The notes beneath the pieces were generated by a model. That model did no database searches, had not been told where the DNA came from, and saw nothing but the letters and a program-made list of their open reading frames with translations. Below, in pieces: positions 45,201 through 53,250 of a DNA stretch of 64,000 bases. Each line of letters begins with the position of its first letter. Position 1 is the stretch's first letter. The stretch is from Paraglaciecola marina (GTDB taxonomy: Bacteria > Pseudomonadota > Gammaproteobacteria > Enterobacterales > Alteromonadaceae). A program made the translations under genes and the position numbers. The stretch covers positions 33,450-97,449 of the forward strand of contig NZ_SAIS01000017.1 in the NCBI RefSeq assembly GCF_004360155.1, read 5' to 3'.

Positions 45201-47143
45201 ACTTTAGAGAAATGGGAAAAGATTGCCAAACCACAGATTTCACATGTGTTGCTGTAGGTGATATGGCTGGAGATGTATTTGGTAATGGAATGTTATTGTC
45301 AAAACATACTAAATTGGTGGTGGCGTTTAATCACTTAAATATCTTTTTTGACCCAGATCCAAATATCGAAACGAGTTATTCAGAACGTAAGAGATTATTT
45401 GAAAACCCATCCCTTGGTTGGGATGACTATGATAAGTCAATTATTTCAAAGGGCGGTAATATTTTCAGTCGCTCAGCTAAGTCGATAAAGCTCAGCCCAG
45501 AAATGAAAAAATCCTTAGGTACTAAACAAGCCAGCATGACACCAAACGAGTTAATCCATGCAGTATTGAAAATGCCGGTAGACTTACTATGGAATGGTGG
45601 CATAGGTACCTATGTTAAAAGCAGTAAAGAAACCCATGCTCAAGTTGGCGACAGAGCAAATGATGACGTGCGTGTAAATGGTAACGAGTTACAAGCCAAG
45701 ATAATAGGAGAGGGAGGCAACTTAGGCGCTACTCAACTAGGTCGTATCGAATTTGCTGAAAATGGTGGCCGTGTTAATACCGACTTTATAGACAATGTCG
45801 GCGGTGTTGATTGTTCAGATAACGAAGTAAACATCAAAATTCTATTGAATACCTTAGTAAGCTCAGGTGATTTAACTGTTAAACAGCGTAATAACTTACT
45901 TTATGAAATGACCGATGAGGTGGGTGACTTAGTGATTCAAGATTGCTACAGGCAAACTGAATCTATTTCTATTTCTAAATTAGGTGGTGTAGGTCAGCTA
46001 AGAGAGCAGCTTAGGTTTATCCATGGCTTAGAGCGCGAAGGCTATCTTAATAGAGAGCTTGAGTTTATACCTACTGATGATGAGATATCTGATAGGTTAG
46101 CAAAATCGGCAGGGCTAACCAGACCAGAATTATCAGTTTTAATTGCCTATGGCAAAATGGTAATGAAAGAACAATTTAATATTCCTTCAATTACCGATAA
46201 TCCTTATCACGGCAAATTACTTATTGAAGCGTTTCCTGTGAAGCTACAACAGAAATTTTCTTCTCAAATGCAACAGCATCCACTTCGAAGCGAAATCATC
46301 GCCACTAAGTTAACTAATAATATTATTAATGATTTAGGCATGAACTATGTCTTTAGAATTCAAGAGGAGACTGGTGCTGCAGTCGACGAAATTGCCAATG
46401 CTTATGCTGTAGTAAAAGGCATCTTCAGAATGGAAGTACTATGGAATGAAGTTGAAGCATTGGATAACAAGATATCTTCTGATGTGCAGTTAGGTATGTT
46501 AGATAGTATTCGCCGCACCATGCGCAGAGCTTCACGTTGGTATCTAAGACATGGTAATAAATTAATTGGAATTCAAGAAGCGATTGATAGTTACCAGTCA
46601 ACCTATGATGACTTGTTTGCTAATTTAGAAAACTATCTAGTAGAGGAAGAATTTGAAGAGTTGCAGCATGCTTGTACTAATTTAGAGAAATCTGGTGTAA
46701 CTAAGACAACGGCCTTTAAAGTAGCGTCTTTAAGTAATATGTTTCCTTGTATGGATTTAGCTCAAATAGCCGAATCTGAAAACAAAAATATTAAACTGGT
46801 TTCGAATTTATATTATAAGTTGGGTTCTAAGTTAGAGTTGCATTGGTTCTTAGCTCAAATAGATAAACAAGCAGTGAGCAATCATTGGCAAGCGCTAGCT
46901 AGAGCTTCATATCGAGAAGAGCTGGATTGGCAACAAAGGTCGTTGACCTCTGTGTTATTATCAGCCACAAAAGGTAGTGATGCTGAAGTCATTCTGAAAA
47001 ATTGGATGGACAATAATCACACTTTACTTGATCGCTGGTATCATATGATGTCAGAGTTCAGAACCAGTAGCACCCATGAGTTTGCCAAGTTTTCCGTTGC
47101 CCTTAGAGAGTTAATGCTTTTAAGCATCAACGCTAGCGACTGA
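42296..47143 (+). CDS. gdhB: NAD-specific glutamate dehydrogenase (large, 180-kDa type)
   Basis: 1615 residues, the length of the large bacterial NAD-GDH (GdhB/GdhZ2) family. The N-terminal half holds ACT-like regulatory regions ([22 protein letters not shown]). The catalytic part, around residues 800-1250, includes the lysine-bearing [23 protein letters not shown] and [12 protein letters not shown] segments, [13 protein letters not shown], and [18 protein letters not shown]. It deaminates glutamate to 2-oxoglutarate for carbon and nitrogen use. ATGs at 42296 and 42308 are both possible; neither has a clear ribosome binding site. It is alone on its transcript and ends at a strong terminator. 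Confidence 0.95.
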   Translation: [1615 protein letters not shown]

Positions 47144-47159
47144 TATAACTGTCTAACAC

Positions 47160-47197
47160 AGCCCTGGTTGATACCTTTGGTACCACCGGGGCTTTTT
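47160..47197 (+). terminator. rho-independent terminator of NAD-GDH gene
   Basis: AGCCCTGGT pairs with ACCACCGGGGCT (with a bulge) and is followed by TTTTTT. It lies 17 bp after the stop codon and just before pyrD. Confidence 0.85.
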
Positions 47198-47217
47198 TAT
47201 GCCTAAAGAGAAATTAT

Positions 47218-48225
47218 ATGTATTCAATTATTCAAAAATGTCTATTTACCCAAGATGCTGAATGGAGCCATGACTTCACTATTAATTGGTTAAGACGCAC
47301 CCAAAATACCCCTTTAAGTTTTATTTACAAGCAAAGCATTGCCGCTAAACCAGTTACTGCTTTTGGCATTACTTTTAAAAATCCTGTGGGTTTAGCAGCA
47401 GGTTTAGATAAAAATGGTGAATGTATAGATGCGTTTGGTGCTATGGGTTTTGGTTTTGTTGAGATAGGAACAGTGACGCCCAAAGCACAAGCTGGTAACG
47501 ATAAACCCCGGATGTTTAGACTGCCAAAAGGGCAGGCGATAATTAACCGAATGGGGTTTAACAATAAAGGCGTAGACAACCTAATTGCGAACGTAAAAAA
47601 ATCTAAATACGATGGTGTATTGGGTATTAATATTGGTAAAAATAAAACCACTCCAGAAGAAAACGCCTTAGATGATTACCTTATTTGTTTACGTAAAGTT
47701 TACAACTATGCGAGTTATGTCACTGTAAATATCTCATCACCAAACACACCTGGGCTTAGAAATTTGCAACACGGAGATGCGCTAGAAACACTCCTGCAAG
47801 GCCTTAAAAAAGAGCAAAAATTATTAGAAGTAGAGCACGGTAAATACGTTCCGATTCTCGTTAAGATCGCCCCCGATCTAAGTGACAAAGAAATTGTCGA
47901 CATGTCAAATTCTTTGATCAATGCAGAGATCGATGGCGTCATCGCCACCAACACAACTTTAGACAGAGATCTTGTTGCTGGACAACAAAATGCAGAAGAA
48001 ATGGGAGGTTTAAGTGGCGCAGTGTTACAAGCTAAAAGTCAGGCTGTAGCTGAGAAACTATGCAAAGAGATCGCAGGCAGGATACCGGTTATAGGAGTAG
48101 GGGGTATTCACTCCGGATCATCTGCCAAAGAGCGGATCGAAGCCGGATCTCAACTGATCCAAGTGTATTCTTCATTGATCTACAAAGGGCCATCGTTGAT
48201 CAAGGAGATCGTCAATTCCTTATAA
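47218..48225 (+). CDS. pyrD: dihydroorotate dehydrogenase (quinone)
   Basis: 335 residues of class 2 DHODH. Seen are the N-terminal helical membrane-docking part, [36 protein letters not shown], the catalytic-Ser segment [12 protein letters not shown] and the FMN site VGVGGIHSG. It oxidises dihydroorotate with quinone at the inner membrane. AAAGAG precedes the ATG. The last 110 bp of the gene are packed with GATC sites, and several codons there (CGG ATC, CTG ATC, TTG ATC) depart from the usual ATT/ATA preference of the region. Confidence 0.95.
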   Translation: MYSIIQKCLFTQDAEWSHDFTINWLRRTQNTPLSFIYKQSIAAKPVTAFGITFKNPVGLAAGLDKNGECIDAFGAMGFGFVEIGTVTPKAQAGNDKPRMFRLPKGQAIINRMGFNNKGVDNLIANVKKSKYDGVLGINIGKNKTTPEENALDDYLICLRKVYNYASYVTVNISSPNTPGLRNLQHGDALETLLQGLKKEQKLLEVEHGKYVPILVKIAPDLSDKEIVDMSNSLINAEIDGVIATNTTLDRDLVAGQQNAEEMGGLSGAVLQAKSQAVAEKLCKEIAGRIPVIGVGGIHSGSSAKERIEAGSQLIQVYSSLIYKGPSLIKEIVNSL

Positions 48226-48241
48226 GGATCATGGGGAGATC
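48116..48241. other. dense, helically phased GATC cluster at the 3' end of pyrD
   Basis: Nine GATC tetramers begin at 48116, 48135, 48146, 48156, 48177, 48198, 48207, 48227 and 48238. Spacings are 19, 11, 10, 21, 21, 9, 20 and 11 bp, all near 10 or 20. About 0.5 would be expected by chance in 126 bp of this composition. The last two lie beyond the pyrD stop codon. Six more sites lie upstream between 47865 and 48072. GATC is the Dam methylation site, and closely spaced GATCs are what SeqA binds; a role of this kind is inference. Confidence 0.65.
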
Positions 48242-48346
48242 TGGTTATTTTAGAATAATTAAATATGGCAAATTAGCACCATAAGTTTGTAAATTTGTGT
48301 TAGTTTTTTAGGCAATAAATTTACTATTAATTGGTGCTTAATTTTT

Positions 48347-48871
48347 ATGTTGCAGCCTATGGCAGATTGGTTTTGGTTCTCTGAAAATGGTCAGCTAATG
48401 TTGTCCATGGGAAAAGAGTGGCAATGTACAACTGCTTATAATGAACAACATATTGTTAACTTACCTGCAGATAAGCAACTCTTTAGTTTAAGAGATACAG
48501 AAATTTATCTTTCTATTGGAAATTGTTTATTAAATAGTGATGCGGATTTCTCTGAAGCTCAGTTAACGCATTTTTTGATTAATGCGACCGCCGCTTTAAT
48601 TTTTCATAAACCTATTTCGCCCAAAAGTTGGCTTTTCGATGAAGTCGAGTATTTTGGTGTTAATCATAAACTGGCAAAAATAAACACTTCGTTCGGTACT
48701 GGAATCGTCTTAGTTTTGTGCGACCAACAGCAGCTTGCGACCTGCATGTTAATATCTAACGAAATACCAATTACTAGCAATAAGTCCCTAAAACAATTTG
48801 ACTTGGTCAAGGTGGCAGTAAATCGTTTAGAACCCCTTCTTATTGCATCAGGCTCTCAATTAACAGCCTAG
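48347..48871 (+). CDS. zapC: cell division protein ZapC
   Basis: 174 residues. Similarity to ZapC is seen in the WFWFSENGQLMLSMG start, the ALIFHKPISPKSWLF segment (E. coli: PKSWHF) and the late LVKVAVNRLEPLL. ZapC is a cytoplasmic FtsZ-ring stabiliser. The position between pyrD and rlmKL is the same as in E. coli, which strongly supports the call. ATGs at 48347 and 48359 are both possible starts. Confidence 0.85.
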   Translation: MLQPMADWFWFSENGQLMLSMGKEWQCTTAYNEQHIVNLPADKQLFSLRDTEIYLSIGNCLLNSDADFSEAQLTHFLINATAALIFHKPISPKSWLFDEVEYFGVNHKLAKINTSFGTGIVLVLCDQQQLATCMLISNEIPITSNKSLKQFDLVKVAVNRLEPLLIASGSQLTA

Positions 48872-48981
48872 TCCCGAAATTTCAGTATTTATCCTATCCT
48901 TTTCCTGATTAAACATGCGCTTAGTGCATATTTACCGTATAATCGCGCCCGTTTTAACGTCATATCCCTGTGAGATACATA

Positions 48982-51081
48982 ATGTTTGAATTTTTAGTTA
49001 CCACTTCTAAAGGCCTTGATGGTTTGCTGTTTGATGAGATAGCAACTATTTGTCCTGATGTGACGTTAAAAAGTAAACCGGGTCAAGTTTTGTTTTCCGG
49101 TGAATTAAGTGATGCTTACAAAGTTTGCTTGTGGTCAAGATTAGCCAATCGTGTTTTAGTAAAATTAGCTGAAGGCGAGATTGATACCGCTGATGACGTT
49201 TATAAAGTAACAGATAAGGCAAATTGGCCCAGTCATTTTGGTGTTGAAGATACCTTTATGGTGGACTTTAACGGCACTAATCAAAGCATCAACAATACGC
49301 AGTTTGGTGGCCTTAAGGTAAAAGACGCCATAGTCGATCAGTTTTCAACTTTTTTTGATGAACGTCCATCAGTTAATAAACTTTCACCAGACATACGCAT
49401 ACAAGCTAGGTTGTGGCGAAATGTACTTGCTGTTTATATTGATTTATCAGGTCAAAGTTTACATCAAAGGCATTACCGCGCTAAAACAGGCTTAGCACCA
49501 GTTAAAGAACATTTAGCCAGTGCTATGTTAATTAGAAGTGGTTGGACATCTGACTTAACAAAACCCTTATTAGACCCTATGTGTGGTGCTGGTACTATTG
49601 CCATTGAAGCTGCGTTGATTTCTACAAACGTTGCGCCAGGGCTAAGCAGAAAACAATGGGGCTTTGATGCCTGGAAACAACACGAACAAGATGTTTGGGA
49701 AGAGCTTAGTATCCAAGCCGAATCAGAGAAAAGGCAACCCCAAGGCAAAATATATGCAAACGATATAGACAAAGCTGTTGTTGCTATAGCGAAAGATAAT
49801 TCTCGTATTGCAGGTGTATTAGACAATATTAATTTTACAACCCAGGATGCTTGTAAGTTTAGACTATCCGAAGATGAGGCAGGTTATATGGTTACTAACC
49901 CGCCTTATGGTGAAAGGTTAAGTGATAGCAACAAACTCATGCCAACCTTTCAAAATTGGGGTTTAGCGTTAAAACAAGCATTTAGAGACTGGAACCTTTC
50001 TATATTAACCTCTGACCGTGATCTATTGCGTCAAATGAAGTTAAGCTCAAAGAAAGAATACAAGCTAATGAATGGCAAGCTTGAGTGTGTTTTAGTAAAT
50101 TTTGAATTAGATGAACGTAATTGTATCGTTCGAGAAACTAAGCCCATTAGTAACGATTTTGCCAATCGTCTTAAAAAGAACTTACAAAGAACTGAGCGTT
50201 GGTTAAAAAAGCAAAATACTAATTGTTACCGGATTTATGATGCAGACCTACCTGAATATAATGTAGCTGTAGATAGATATGCTGATTATTTAGTGGTGCA
50301 TGAATATGCTGCACCAAAAGATGTTCCTGAACATAAAGCTAAGAAACGTTTACAAGATGTCGTTTTATCTTTACCTCAAGTTACTGGTATTGATGCAAAT
50401 AAGATAATCCTTAAAGTGCGAGAGCAACAAAAGGGTAAGAACCAATATCAAAAAGTGTCGCAACGTAAAGAAACCATTGAAGTGTTTGAAAATGGTGCCA
50501 AGTTTATCGTTAATTTATATGATTACTTAGACACTGGGCTATTTTTAGATCATCGAATTACCAGACAAGTTGTACAACAAAAATCAGCTGGAAAAGATGT
50601 ATTAAACCTATTTGCCTATACCGGTAGTGTTTCTGTGCACGCAGCTTTAGGTAGAGCAAAGTCTATTACCACAGTAGATATGTCAAATACCTATATTGAC
50701 TGGGCGAAAGAAAACTTTAGATTAAATGGTTTGAAGGGAGCATATGAGTTTGTTCAAGCTGACTGCCTAACTTGGCTAAAAAGCCATACAAGCAAATACG
50801 ATTTAATTTTTATTGACCCGCCGTCTTTTTCTAATTCGAAAAGAATGGAATCAACCTGGGATGTACAAAGAGACCATATCAACTTAATAAGTGATGCTCT
50901 TAAGTGCTTAAATCAGGGTGGCGAGATTATCTTTTCTAACAATTTGCGCCAGTTTAAATTAGATGAATCGACACTAACGAAAATGGGGTTAAGTATTAAG
51001 AATATTTCTAAACAGACTTTGCCTGATGATTTTCAGAGAAATCCAAAAATCCATCATTGTTGGTCATTGGTTAAGCAATAG
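48982..51081 (+). CDS. rlmL: fused 23S rRNA m2G2445/m7G2069 methyltransferase
   Basis: 699 residues, the fused RlmKL (rlmL) form. The N-terminal THUMP domain is followed by a first methyltransferase with DPMCGAGTIAIEAA and the NPPYGER catalytic motif. A second Rossmann methyltransferase has LNLFAYTGSVSVHAA and DPPSFSNSK. The two halves make m2G2445 and m7G2069 of 23S rRNA. The ATG at 48982 follows a TATAAT-like hexamer at 48938-48943, so it may have its own promoter; an in-frame GTG at 48970 is less likely. Confidence 0.94.
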   Translation: MFEFLVTTSKGLDGLLFDEIATICPDVTLKSKPGQVLFSGELSDAYKVCLWSRLANRVLVKLAEGEIDTADDVYKVTDKANWPSHFGVEDTFMVDFNGTNQSINNTQFGGLKVKDAIVDQFSTFFDERPSVNKLSPDIRIQARLWRNVLAVYIDLSGQSLHQRHYRAKTGLAPVKEHLASAMLIRSGWTSDLTKPLLDPMCGAGTIAIEAALISTNVAPGLSRKQWGFDAWKQHEQDVWEELSIQAESEKRQPQGKIYANDIDKAVVAIAKDNSRIAGVLDNINFTTQDACKFRLSEDEAGYMVTNPPYGERLSDSNKLMPTFQNWGLALKQAFRDWNLSILTSDRDLLRQMKLSSKKEYKLMNGKLECVLVNFELDERNCIVRETKPISNDFANRLKKNLQRTERWLKKQNTNCYRIYDADLPEYNVAVDRYADYLVVHEYAAPKDVPEHKAKKRLQDVVLSLPQVTGIDANKIILKVREQQKGKNQYQKVSQRKETIEVFENGAKFIVNLYDYLDTGLFLDHRITRQVVQQKSAGKDVLNLFAYTGSVSVHAALGRAKSITTVDMSNTYIDWAKENFRLNGLKGAYEFVQADCLTWLKSHTSKYDLIFIDPPSFSNSKRMESTWDVQRDHINLISDALKCLNQGGEIIFSNNLRQFKLDESTLTKMGLSIKNISKQTLPDDFQRNPKIHHCWSLVKQ

Positions 51082-51095
51082 GAATAAATAGAGTT

Positions 51096-51326
51096 ATGGC
51101 GTTAATTTTTTATTCTGGTCAAGAATGTTGTTTGTGCGAGCAAGCAGAAGTGTTACTTAGTGAAGTTTCTGTGGGTCGTTTAGAAGTAACCAAAATTGAT
51201 GTGCGTTCAAGTACAGAATTATACCACTTATATGGAGCCAGAATTCCAGTGCTATTTAATAAAGAAAACGGACAAGAATTACCTTGGCCTTTTAATAAAG
51301 AACAATTAGTAGAGTTTTTATCTTGA
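51096..51326 (+). CDS. glutaredoxin-like (DUF836) protein
   Basis: 76 residues with a thioredoxin-fold start LIFYSGQECCLCEQAEVLL containing CxxC, and the cis-Pro segment ARIPVLF. It matches the small glutaredoxin-like DUF836 family found next to rlmKL and uup. Redox substrate unknown. It starts 14 bp after rlmL and its stop overlaps the uup start. Confidence 0.85.
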   Translation: MALIFYSGQECCLCEQAEVLLSEVSVGRLEVTKIDVRSSTELYHLYGARIPVLFNKENGQELPWPFNKEQLVEFLS

Positions 51327-53224
51327 GTTTATTTCAATTAAAAAATGCCAGTATCATTTTAGGGCATCCACCGTTATTAAATGGTATCGAATTAGTTATT
51401 CAACCCGGTGAAAGACTGTGCTTGGTTGGCCGTAATGGTTGTGGTAAATCAACATTACTTAAAGTGATTGAAGGTGAAATTAAACTCGATGATGGTCAGC
51501 GCATTGTTAATGGTGACGTTAAGATTTCGCGTCTTCCACAAGACCCGCCATCTAGTGTGCAATGTTCATTGTTTGATTATGTTTCTGAGGGGTTGGCCGA
51601 AGTAGGACAATATTTAAAAGAGTATTTTCAGACTGCAGATTTAGTAGCTGAGGACCCTTCTGACACAAACTTGTCTAAGCTAGAATCCTTACAACATAAA
51701 ATCGACCATCACAATGGTTGGCAATTTGAGCAAAAAATCCAACAAGTGTTAACTAAGTTACAACTCGATCCTAATCAGCAGTTGAGTGATTTATCAGGTG
51801 GATGGCGAAGAAAGGCGGCCTTAGCGAAAGCTATGGCCAGTGAACCAGATGTATTGTTACTTGATGAGCCTACTAACCATCTTGATATTGATATGATCAA
51901 ATGGCTAGAAGACGCCATAGCGGGATATTCAGGTGCGGTTGTATTTGTAAGCCATGATAGAGCTTTCATTAGAAAAGTCGCGAGCAGGATAATAGATTTA
52001 GACAGAGGAAACCTAGTTAGTTACCCAGGAAGTTACCAAGCATACATTGAACAAAAAGCCCATGATTTGGAAGTTGAAGAAGCGCAGAATGCCTTGTTTG
52101 ATAAAAAATTAAGCCAAGAGGAAACGTGGATAAGACAAGGGATTAAAGCCCGTAGAACCAGAAATGAAGGCAGGGTGCGGGCACTTAAAGCATTACGTTT
52201 AGAACATTCACAACGAGCTAATAAATTGGGGCGCGCTAAAGTTAGTGTTAGTGAGTCAAAGAGTTCTGGAAAGATTGTTTTCGAAACCGAAGCGCTACAT
52301 TACAAAATTTCTGATAAGTTAATCGTTGAATCATTAACTACTACTATAATGCGCGGTGAAAAACTTGCGTTAGTTGGCCCAAATGGTTGTGGTAAAAGTA
52401 CTTTGATAAAGCTTTTACTTGAAGAGTTAAAACCGACATCAGGTATTGTAAAGTCTGGGGCAAATATTGAAGTTGCTTATTTTGACCAACATAGAGACCA
52501 ACTTGACGGCGAGTTAAGAGTTATCGATTGTATAGCCGACGGTAAGCGTGAAGTAACCTTAAATGGTCGTACTAAACATGTAATGAGTTATCTCCAAGAT
52601 TATCTGTTTACCCCAGAACGTGTTAACTCTCCCGTAAAATCGTTATCAGGTGGTGAGAAAAATCGCTTACTTTTAGCTAAATTGATGCTAAAACCTAGTA
52701 ACTTACTCATACTCGATGAGCCAACCAACGACCTTGATGTTGAAACTTTGGAGCTATTAGAAGACACAATTGCAAACTATCCAGGAACTGTGGTTTTAGT
52801 GAGTCACGATAGGGAGTTTGTAGATAATGTAGTTACCTCAAGCTACTTCTTTGAAGGTAATGGTATAGTCAAAGAATTTGTGGGTGGCTGCACTGATATT
52901 GCTAATTGGTATCAACAATTAGCGAGCAATAAAAATTCAAAACCTGAAACTAAATCAGAAACTAAGAGTCAAAAAACGAAGCCCAAAGAAGCAAATACTA
53001 AAAAGCTATCATATAAGCTTCAACATGAATTAGAATCGTTACCTTTAAAAATTGAATCCTTGGAAAACCAGATTGAAAATTTACAAGCAAAAGTAAATGA
53101 CGCTGAATTTTTCAAACAAGATGCATCCGTAACCGATCCGGTATTGAATGAATTGAATGAGACACAAACAGTACTCACTCAATCTTATGACAGATGGGAC
53201 GAAATCGAAGGCATGCTCGAATAA
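51323..53224 (+). CDS. uup: ABC-F ATPase Uup (TTG start)
   Basis: 633 residues with two ABC modules: GRNGCGKST and LSGGWRRKAALAKAM in the first, GPNGCGKST and LSGGEKNRLLLAKLM in the second, each with LLLDEPTNHLD- or LILDEPTNDLD-type Walker B. A Lys-rich linker and a C-terminal coiled coil (KLQHELESLPLKIESLENQIENL) follow, as in Uup, which acts on ribosomes or branched DNA. No membrane segments. The TTG start overlaps the preceding stop (TTGA), suggesting coupling. Confidence 0.93.
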   Translation: MSLFQLKNASIILGHPPLLNGIELVIQPGERLCLVGRNGCGKSTLLKVIEGEIKLDDGQRIVNGDVKISRLPQDPPSSVQCSLFDYVSEGLAEVGQYLKEYFQTADLVAEDPSDTNLSKLESLQHKIDHHNGWQFEQKIQQVLTKLQLDPNQQLSDLSGGWRRKAALAKAMASEPDVLLLDEPTNHLDIDMIKWLEDAIAGYSGAVVFVSHDRAFIRKVASRIIDLDRGNLVSYPGSYQAYIEQKAHDLEVEEAQNALFDKKLSQEETWIRQGIKARRTRNEGRVRALKALRLEHSQRANKLGRAKVSVSESKSSGKIVFETEALHYKISDKLIVESLTTTIMRGEKLALVGPNGCGKSTLIKLLLEELKPTSGIVKSGANIEVAYFDQHRDQLDGELRVIDCIADGKREVTLNGRTKHVMSYLQDYLFTPERVNSPVKSLSGGEKNRLLLAKLMLKPSNLLILDEPTNDLDVETLELLEDTIANYPGTVVLVSHDREFVDNVVTSSYFFEGNGIVKEFVGGCTDIANWYQQLASNKNSKPETKSETKSQKTKPKEANTKKLSYKLQHELESLPLKIESLENQIENLQAKVNDAEFFKQDASVTDPVLNELNETQTVLTQSYDRWDEIEGMLE

Positions 53225-53250
53225 AACATAAGCAGTAAGCAGGATATTAC

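Noticed and set aside
47160..47197. Considered as an attenuator for pyrD
   Set aside because: It is close to the preceding stop and has the form of a simple terminator; no leader peptide or pyrimidine-rich attenuator logic was seen.
48938..48943. TATAAT hexamer before rlmKL as a full sigma-70 promoter
   Set aside because: No -35 hexamer at acceptable spacing was found, so only the -10-like element is noted in the gene entry.
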